Below, piece after piece: positions 1-5,548 of a stretch of 8,306 nucleotides of DNA. The translations under genes and the position numbers were made by a program. The number at the start of each line of letters is the position of its first letter. The stretch's first letter is position 1. This stretch comes from Candidatus Zixiibacteriota bacterium (GTDB lineage Bacteria; Zixibacteria; MSB-5A5; GN15; PGXB01). Under the pieces are notes generated by a model. The model had not been told where the DNA came from and searched no databases. It worked only from the letters and a program-made list of their open reading frames with translations. The stretch is from assembly GCA_030642025.1 (NCBI GenBank), contig DAOWOO010000042.1:1-8306 (forward strand), given 5' to 3'.

Positions 1-32
1 ATTTTCAACAAAAAAAACCATAGGAGCAGGTT

Positions 33-1577
33 ATGAGCGAGATTACACGGCGGCAATTCCCGAAAACCGGGGCCAGGGGGGTGGCGTTGGTATCAATACC
101 ATTGATATTTCGGGCCAATCCGCTGGCGGCATTTACAACACCACATGGGGGTTATGTGACATTAAGCGATATGTACAATCATTTCGGCGTGGATGAAAAT
201 ATTATCCGCAACGTAATCGCGGCCGCCCTGGAGCGCGGCGGAGATTACTGTGATCTCTTTTTCCAGCATGCCATTTATAACAGCGTTGCTTTGGAAGATG
301 ATCTGGTAAATCGGGCTTACAGTAATGTTGATTTCGGCGTTGGTATCCGTGTGATAGAGGGCGACCAAACCGGTTATTCTTTTACAGAAGAAATCACTCC
401 CAGCGCGATGAAACTGGCCGCAAAGACAGCTTCCAATATTGCCAGTCAAAGCAAAAATTCCGCACCGGCTGGTTTCACGTTAAGAGAAGCTGCCGATTAC
501 TACCCGATTGAGACGATGTGGGAAGAGGTCAGGATTGATACCAAAATCCCGTATTTGAAAACAATCAATGAAAATATCAAGGCCGCCGACGGCAGAATTA
601 TCAAGGCCCGGGTTAGTTTCTCCAATGAAAGCAATTATATTCTGATTGCCACTTCGGAAGGCAGGCTCGCTTACGATTTTCAGCCGATGACGATGCTTTA
701 TTCCTCCTGCACCGCCGAACAAGACGGTCAGCGCGAAAGAAACTCCTTTAACCTGTCCGGCCGTTACGGGATAGATTTTTTTACACCTCAGAAAATAGAC
801 TATCTGGCTTCCGAAACCGTACGCCGGACAGTGGCCCTGTTTAATGCTGTCAAGCCGGAGGCCGGCGAAATGGAAGTTGTTCTGGGTGCCGGCAACGCCG
901 GAATTCTTCTTCATGAAGCAATCGGGCACGGCATGGAAGCTGATTTCAACCGCAAGGGCGAGTCGATATTCTCCGACAAGATAAACAAACCGGTGGCCGA
1001 AAAAATCGTCACCATCGTCGATGATGCCACCAACCCCAATGTCCGCGGATCAATAAATATCGACGACGAGGCCAACCCGACCGAGAAAACCTGCCTGGTC
1101 GAAGACGGAATCCTCAGAAGCTACCTGCACGACCGTATCAGCGCCAAATTCTACGGCGTCAAGTCAACCGGCAGCGGCCGCCGCCAGTCGTTTCGATATC
1201 CTCCCATGCCGAGAATGCGCAACACATATATGCTCAACGGTCCCCATACCAAAGAGGAAATTATCCGAAGTGTCAAAAAGGGTCTATATGCCGAGGATTT
1301 CTCCAATGGCGAAGTCCATATTGGCCCGGGCGATTTTACCTTCTATGTTAAATCCGGAAACCTGATTGAAAACGGCCGTCTGACGCGCCCGGTGAAGGAT
1401 ATTAATATAATCGGTAACGGTCCGAATGTCCTTTCTAAAATTGTCATGGTCGGCAATGATCTCAAGCTGGCCGAAGGAGGTTGGACCTGCGGTAAAAACG
1501 GCCAGAGCATACCGGTTTCACAGGGCTTGCCGACCGTTAAGGTGTCTTCGATCACGGTAGGCGGAGTCAATTCATAA
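33..1577 (+). CDS. tldD: TldD metallopeptidase subunit with a predicted Tat leader
   Basis: TldD is the metal-bearing subunit of the TldD/TldE peptidase, which in E. coli forms a heterodimer that cleaves unfolded peptides and matures microcin B17. Seen here: the zinc motif HEAIGHGMEAD (His294, Glu295, His299) and the conserved C-terminal Cys486 in WTCGKNGQS, a third metal ligand in the family, so the active site looks intact. The PMPRMRNTYML block and the ending VGNDLKLAEGG...TVGG are also typical. The family core starts near Tyr72 (YCDLFFQ), about 35-40 residues later than I recall for E. coli TldD (about 481 aa; this protein is 514). The extra N-terminus holds TRRQFPK (Arg6-Arg7) and then an uncharged stretch, residues 16-26, which is a twin-arginine export signal pattern. 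The start is supported by AGGAG at 22-26, six bases before the ATG. tldE follows after 58 bp, so the two are probably cotranscribed; the promoter lies outside the window. The family call is firm and the Tat export is likely but unproven. Confidence 0.95.
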   Translation: MSEITRRQFPKTGARGVALVSIPLIFRANPLAAFTTPHGGYVTLSDMYNHFGVDENIIRNVIAAALERGGDYCDLFFQHAIYNSVALEDDLVNRAYSNVDFGVGIRVIEGDQTGYSFTEEITPSAMKLAAKTASNIASQSKNSAPAGFTLREAADYYPIETMWEEVRIDTKIPYLKTINENIKAADGRIIKARVSFSNESNYILIATSEGRLAYDFQPMTMLYSSCTAEQDGQRERNSFNLSGRYGIDFFTPQKIDYLASETVRRTVALFNAVKPEAGEMEVVLGAGNAGILLHEAIGHGMEADFNRKGESIFSDKINKPVAEKIVTIVDDATNPNVRGSINIDDEANPTEKTCLVEDGILRSYLHDRISAKFYGVKSTGSGRRQSFRYPPMPRMRNTYMLNGPHTKEEIIRSVKKGLYAEDFSNGEVHIGPGDFTFYVKSGNLIENGRLTRPVKDINIIGNGPNVLSKIVMVGNDLKLAEGGWTCGKNGQSIPVSQGLPTVKVSSITVGGVNS

Positions 1578-1635
1578 GACCGGCCGCCATGCAAGTTTGT
1601 AGCATATATGTAATATTTGAAAATAGGGTAATACA

Positions 1636-2958
1636 ATGAGCAATAAAAACGCACTGGATCTGGCCGGGTGGGTGGTAACCTATGCCAGGAAAAACGGCGC
1701 CGATGATGTGTCGGTTAATACTTCAAAGCAGAGATCGGTTGACATTCAATTCCGGGATGGGAAGCTTGACCAGCTAAATGAATCAACCCAGTATTCTTTG
1801 AGCCTGTCAATCTACGCCGGGGGGCGGTACTCATCTCATTCTACCAATGATCTTCGAAAAGAGACCCTCGGAATATTCATAGATGAAGCGATTGCCGTGA
1901 CCAAATACCTGAGCGAGGACCGGTACCGGAAACTTCCCGACCCTGAGCATTATGAGGGACAGAAGAATATTAATCTGAATATTCTGGATCATTCTTATGA
2001 ATCGATCAGCTCTGACCAGCGTGTCAAGATGGCGCGTGATATTGAAAGATATACATCGGGGTTGAGCGACAAAATAATATCCTGCACATCTTATGCCGGA
2101 GACAGCTATGCAGAATCGGTCAAGGTGCAAAGCAACGGTTTCGAGGGTCAGCGGAAGAGCACAACATTCTATTCCGGGGTGGATGTTACCGTCGATGACG
2201 GCGACGGCGGTCGGCCCAGCGACTGGGATTTTGCCAGTGTACGCTTCTATCGTGATCTTCCCGATATCAAGAAATTTGGTGAAACTGCCATTAACCGGGC
2301 CAGTGCCAAAATCGGCCAGGCCAAGATGAAATCGGGCGTTTATGATATGGTGGTTGAAAACCGCGCCGCCAGCAGGTTAGTATCGCCGCTGTACGGCCCC
2401 ATGCAGGCCCGCTCAATACAACAGAAAGAATCATTTCTGGACGGCAAACTCGGAGATAATATCGCTTCGGATAAATTGACACTGATTGATGAGCCCTTTA
2501 TTATCTCCGGCTTGGGTTCACGGCTGTATGACGGCGAAGGGATGGCCACCAAAAAGCGGGTTATGATTGATAAGGGCGTGCTGAAATCATATTGTGTTGG
2601 CTGTTACTACGGCCGGAAACTCGGCTGGGAACCGACTATCGGCTCAATAACCAATTTAATCATCGAACCCGGTGATAAATCACTTGATCGGCTGATAAAA
2701 TCGGTCAAGAAAGGTATTTTTGTGACCAGTTTCATAGGCGGCAATTCCAACTCGACAACTGGTGATTACTCCACCGGCATAATCGGCGCTTATATTGAGG
2801 ACGGCGAAATCGTCGAACCGGTAAACGAGATGAATGTTTCCGGCAATCTGCTTGAATTCTGGAATCAATTGGCTGAAGTCGGTAACGATCCATATGTGTA
2901 TTCATCCTGGCGCCGACCCAGTATGTATTTCAAGGATGTCCAGTTCAGCGGTATTTGA
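1636..2958 (+). CDS. tldE: TldE/PmbA peptidase subunit
   Basis: This is the partner of TldD; TldE (PmbA) lacks the metal-binding motif and completes the peptide chamber of the heterodimer. Its 440 aa match the usual family length (about 450). Family blocks visible are NESTQYSLSLSIYAGGRYSS near residues 48-67, the SPLYGPMQARSIQQKESF segment near residues 250-270, and a highly typical C-terminus with GGNSNSTTGDYSTGIIG, EIVEPVNEMNVSGN and VGNDPYVYSSWRRPS. There is no HExxxH motif, as expected for this subunit. The N-terminus (MSNKNALDLAGWVV) has no signal peptide or twin-arginine motif, unlike the TldD beside it. The gene follows tldD in the same direction. The ribosome binding site is weak (AGGG about 8 bases before the ATG), but the N-terminal sequence aligns with the family start, so this ATG is probably right. 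The downstream end has no clear hairpin terminator. Confidence 0.95.
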   Translation: MSNKNALDLAGWVVTYARKNGADDVSVNTSKQRSVDIQFRDGKLDQLNESTQYSLSLSIYAGGRYSSHSTNDLRKETLGIFIDEAIAVTKYLSEDRYRKLPDPEHYEGQKNINLNILDHSYESISSDQRVKMARDIERYTSGLSDKIISCTSYAGDSYAESVKVQSNGFEGQRKSTTFYSGVDVTVDDGDGGRPSDWDFASVRFYRDLPDIKKFGETAINRASAKIGQAKMKSGVYDMVVENRAASRLVSPLYGPMQARSIQQKESFLDGKLGDNIASDKLTLIDEPFIISGLGSRLYDGEGMATKKRVMIDKGVLKSYCVGCYYGRKLGWEPTIGSITNLIIEPGDKSLDRLIKSVKKGIFVTSFIGGNSNSTTGDYSTGIIGAYIEDGEIVEPVNEMNVSGNLLEFWNQLAEVGNDPYVYSSWRRPSMYFKDVQFSGI

Positions 2959-2986
2959 TTGACGTACATGACTGACTGATTATATT
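2959..2986 (+). promoter_or_regulatory. Possible promoter for the M14 peptidase gene
   Basis: TTGACG (2959-2964) starts on the base after the tldE stop codon and is followed, after 16 bases, by TATATT (2981-2986). Both boxes are one base off the sigma70 consensus. This would give a long leader of about 130 nt before the ATG at 3124. The match is by eye, and promoter consensus in this lineage is not known to me. AT-rich intergenic DNA can give such matches by chance. Confidence 0.35.
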
Positions 2987-3090
2987 AAATGGGAATACTG
3001 CCCTTTGCTTCATGCCGAAATTTGCAATCGCACTGAACAAAAAACAGGTCTGACCGTAAAGATATATAACCGGTATTAATAAATGGGAAT
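2987..3090 (+). repeat. Spaced direct repeat AAATGGGAAT upstream of the M14 gene
   Basis: AAATGGGAAT occurs at 2987-2996 and again at 3081-3090, 94 bp apart. Both copies are preceded by an AT-rich TATTAA-like string. The first copy sits immediately after the possible -10 box and the second lies 33 bases before the M14 start codon. It could be a pair of regulator sites or a chance match in AT-rich DNA. The rest of the 165-bp gap shows nothing I can name. Confidence 0.3.
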
Positions 3091-3113
3091 TATCAAATCT
3101 ACCTGCCTATCAT

Positions 3114-3118
3114 GGAGG
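3114..3118 (+). promoter_or_regulatory. Ribosome binding site that sets the M14 start
   Basis: GGAGG lies five bases before the ATG at 3124. It overlaps an in-frame upstream ATG at 3112, which therefore cannot be the real start. Using 3124 gives a protein beginning MKRRLMLM, a clean signal peptide n-region, instead of one with an acidic MEEV prefix. Confidence 0.8.
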
Positions 3119-3123
3119 AAGTT

Positions 3124-5370
3124 ATGAAACGTCGATTAATGCTAATGTGTCTGGTTGGCCTTCTTGTCACGGCGGTCATATCGGTTGCTTCTGAAAAAAC
3201 ATACACCCAGGCGAGAGTCTATATTGACTCTATCGAACAAAGGCAACAACTTCTAAAATTACCCCTGGATATAATCTGGTATGGCAAGGATGATATTGAG
3301 ATTGTGACAGATGCAGAACAACTGCAGAAATTGCAGCAGCTTGGCTTGCGTACCGAAATAATCCACGAAGACATGACTGCTTTTTACCAATCCCGTCTGC
3401 CCGATAAGGATATGGGCGGATACAAAACTCTCAGTGAGATTGAAGTGGAATTGTGGTTTATAAATTACCTCCACCCCGCTATCGCCAGCACCACCATGGT
3501 AATCGGACAGACAATCGAGGGCCGCGACATTTGGGCGGTTAAAATATCCGACAACTGGGAAGATGACGAGGATGAACCGGAAATCCTGTTTACCTCCGCC
3601 ATCCATGCCCGCGAGGTGATTACTCCGGATGTCCTGCTCCATTATATGAACCACTTGGTTAATAATTACGGGACAGATCCGGAAGTAACCGACCTGGTTG
3701 ATAATCGTGAAATCTGGTTCGTTCCGGTAGTGAATCCGGACGGCTATTATCATAACGAATTTACTAATCCGGGAGGCGGCGGAATGTGGCGAAAGAACCG
3801 GCGCGACAACGGCAATGGTACTTTCGGCGTTGATCTGAACCGGAATTTCGGGTATATGTGGGGCTATGATGATATCGGCTCATCATCCAATCCTGCTGAT
3901 GAAACCTATCGCGGCACCGGGCCGTTTTCAGAACCGGAATCGCAGGTCATGCGCGATTTCACCCTGGCCCACGACTTTCAAATCGTCATTTATTATCATT
4001 CATATTCGAACCTGATACTCTGGGCGTGGGGTTATGAAACCGGTTTGTATACTCCCGACCAACCTATATTCCAGGCCGCCGGAGATTCGATGAGTCACTT
4101 TAACAACTACAATCCTCAGGTTGGCTGGCTACTCTATCCTACCAATGGCGATACCGACGACTGGTATTATGGGGAACAAACCGCAAAGGATAAAATATTT
4201 TCATTCACCTTTGAGGTTGGCGGTTACGAAGATGGTTTCTGGCCGCCAACTACCCGTATTCCTCAGCTTATTGAGGAAAATATCCAGCCTAATCTCCTGT
4301 TAACCAAGCTGGCCGATAACATACATGATATTCTGATGCCCAATAAACCGTCTATTTCAACACCGGATACAATTATCGGTGACCAACCATACAATATTGA
4401 GTGGACATTGGAAGATACCCTGAACCCGGCCATAAATTATGAACTGCTTGAGATGACCGGCAAAGCGGTAATAACCGAACCAGCCAATACATTTGACCGC
4501 TGGGACAATAATGGCTTCGTTATTCACTCATATGGGTCGCCGAACCGTAATTGTTTTTACTCGGGCAATCCCGAAACGCGGGAAAGATATGTTCAGTCGA
4601 TCATACCTTATACGGTCCAGGTCGGTGATACCCTGAGATTTAAAACATACTACGAGATTCAGCCGCAATGGGACTATGCCTATGTCGAGATATCGACCGA
4701 CGGTGAATACTATACGCCGATAGAAGGCAATATCACCACTAATGATAATAACTATGGTCATAATCGGGGCAATGGCATCACTGGTGATTCCGAGGGATGG
4801 GTAGATGCCCTGTTTGACCTTTCGGATTTTGTCGCTGAAGATATTTATATACGTTTCTCATACCGAGATTACAATACCCTGTATTCGTGGTGGGGTTTTC
4901 AGGTTGATGATATTTACCCCTCTCCCGGATTTGATACTATTACAGTACTATCCTCAAGTATAGTTGATACATTCTATACCGTTTCTCACGCCGATCCGAA
5001 TCTGTACTATTACCGGGTCCGGGGTCAGGATGATGACAGCCAGTGGGGCGAATACTCGGAAACCGATTCGGCCTTTGTCCTGAGCGCCAACTGCTGTCTG
5101 GCCCACGGTACACCCGGCGATGCCACCGGCGACGGAAGTGTAAATTTATCTGATATTCTTGATGCCATCTCCTATGTTTACGTCGATCCCCTTGGTGAAC
5201 CGGCCGCATATCAGAATTGCAATGCCCTATATGATGTCGATGGCAGCGGGGCAACCCATGAACTGCCGGAGGTTAATCTAACCGATATTCTGGCAATGAT
5301 TTCCCATGTCTATGTGGCCCCGATAGGGCAGCCGGTTTTATGCTGTCCGCCTCAATGTCAGATTCCCTGA
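3124..5370 (+). CDS. Secreted M14 zinc carboxypeptidase with jelly-roll, Fn3-like and dockerin-like tail
   Basis: This 748-residue protein belongs to peptidase family M14 and should remove C-terminal amino acids from peptides outside the cell. Residues 1-23 form a Sec signal peptide (MKRR, hydrophobic core, cleavage near VAS/E). Residues about 28-95 look like the N-terminal propeptide common in bacterial secreted M14 enzymes. The catalytic domain spans about 105-405 and keeps all key residues by analogy with carboxypeptidase A: zinc ligands His161 and Glu164 (IHAREV) and His292 (YYHSYS), Arg223 (MWRKNRR), Asn239-Arg240 (DLNRNFG), Tyr349 (DDWYYG) and catalytic Glu364 (FTFEVGG). After it come a beta-rich jelly-roll-like segment (about 445-598, with ISTDGEYYTPIEG), resembling the MAM/immune-inhibitor-A type, then an Fn3-like strand set (about 599-655) and a two-repeat dockerin-like module (657-748). 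A hairpin lies 27 bases past the stop. Peptidase identity is firm; exact substrate preference cannot be read. Confidence 0.93.
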   Translation: MKRRLMLMCLVGLLVTAVISVASEKTYTQARVYIDSIEQRQQLLKLPLDIIWYGKDDIEIVTDAEQLQKLQQLGLRTEIIHEDMTAFYQSRLPDKDMGGYKTLSEIEVELWFINYLHPAIASTTMVIGQTIEGRDIWAVKISDNWEDDEDEPEILFTSAIHAREVITPDVLLHYMNHLVNNYGTDPEVTDLVDNREIWFVPVVNPDGYYHNEFTNPGGGGMWRKNRRDNGNGTFGVDLNRNFGYMWGYDDIGSSSNPADETYRGTGPFSEPESQVMRDFTLAHDFQIVIYYHSYSNLILWAWGYETGLYTPDQPIFQAAGDSMSHFNNYNPQVGWLLYPTNGDTDDWYYGEQTAKDKIFSFTFEVGGYEDGFWPPTTRIPQLIEENIQPNLLLTKLADNIHDILMPNKPSISTPDTIIGDQPYNIEWTLEDTLNPAINYELLEMTGKAVITEPANTFDRWDNNGFVIHSYGSPNRNCFYSGNPETRERYVQSIIPYTVQVGDTLRFKTYYEIQPQWDYAYVEISTDGEYYTPIEGNITTNDNNYGHNRGNGITGDSEGWVDALFDLSDFVAEDIYIRFSYRDYNTLYSWWGFQVDDIYPSPGFDTITVLSSSIVDTFYTVSHADPNLYYYRVRGQDDDSQWGEYSETDSAFVLSANCCLAHGTPGDATGDGSVNLSDILDAISYVYVDPLGEPAAYQNCNALYDVDGSGATHELPEVNLTDILAMISHVYVAPIGQPVLCCPPQCQIP
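5092..5370 (+). other. Dockerin-like C-terminal module of the M14 peptidase (domain)
   Basis: Residues 657-748 contain two calcium-loop/helix repeats of dockerin type. The first is GDATGDGSVNLSDILDAISY with Asp, Asp, Asn and Asp at ligand-like positions. The second starts YDVDGSG, is interrupted by about seven residues (ATHELPE) and resumes VNLTDILAMISHVYV. A Cys pair precedes the module (NCCLAHG), another closes it (LCCPPQC), and a single Cys lies between the repeats. Classical dockerins bind cohesins in cellulosomes; in non-cellulolytic bacteria the partner is usually unknown. A homologous module begins at 8138 on the neighbouring peptidase. Confidence 0.75.
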
Positions 5371-5397
5371 CTTTAATAATTTCCAAACGGGTTAAAA

Positions 5398-5422
5398 ATG
5401 GGGCGGTACCAAACCGCCCCAT
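5398..5422. terminator. GC-rich hairpin after the M14 gene, possible terminator
   Basis: ATGGGGCGGT and ACCGCCCCAT form a perfect 10-bp stem with a 5-base loop (ACCAA), 27 bases after the M14 stop codon. On the + strand it is followed by ATCTCTGTCA instead of a T-run. On the - strand it is followed by TTTTTAA, so the textbook terminator orientation is backwards for the genes here. It may still end the M14 transcript or protect its 3' end. Confidence 0.6.
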
Positions 5423-5455
5423 CTCTGTCACAATTTATTAAATTCTTGACAGAGA
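5422..5455. repeat. Inverted repeat overlapping the -35 box of the C10 gene
   Basis: TCTCTGTCA (5422-5430) and TGACAGAGA (5447-5455) are a perfect 9-bp inverted repeat separated by 16 AT-rich bases. The right arm includes most of the TTGACA box at 5446-5451. The centre-to-centre distance of the arms is 25 bp. It could be an operator for a dimeric regulator or a second RNA hairpin at the end of the M14 transcript; the sequence alone does not decide. Confidence 0.55.
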
Positions 5456-5474
5456 ATGAATTATCCTTTATTAT
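5446..5474 (+). promoter_or_regulatory. Sigma70-like promoter for the C10 peptidase gene
   Basis: TTGACA (5446-5451) is a perfect -35 box, followed after 17 bases by TATTAT (5469-5474), which matches 5 of 6 bases of the -10 consensus. Transcription would start near 5481 and leave a leader of about 68 nt. It is the best promoter match I can find in the window and is well placed between a hairpin and a start codon. It suggests that the C10 gene is transcribed separately from the M14 gene. Confidence 0.6.
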
Positions 5475-5548
5475 TAATTAATAACGCTCTTACGGCGATA
5501 ATCCGTATATCTGGTTATATACTTCAAACCCTAACCCGGGAGCGGGAT

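Noticed and set aside
1636..2958. Loss of the metal site in the second TldD/E protein as a sign of a degraded gene
   Set aside because: TldE/PmbA subunits normally lack the HExxxH motif; the frame is full length and the family C-terminus is intact.
3112..3123. Upstream in-frame ATG as the start of the M14 gene
   Set aside because: It overlaps the GGAGG ribosome binding site and would add four residues (MEEV) before a standard signal peptide.
2959..3123. Terminator after tldE
   Set aside because: I found no stem longer than about 5-6 bp and no stem followed by a T-run.
5491..5522. Two short overlapping hairpins in the C10 leader (TACGG/CCGTA and GTATAT/ATATAC), considered as a riboswitch or attenuator
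   Set aside because: Stems are only 5 and 6 bp, mostly AT in one case, with no recognised aptamer core. This is within chance for an AT-rich leader of about 68 nt.
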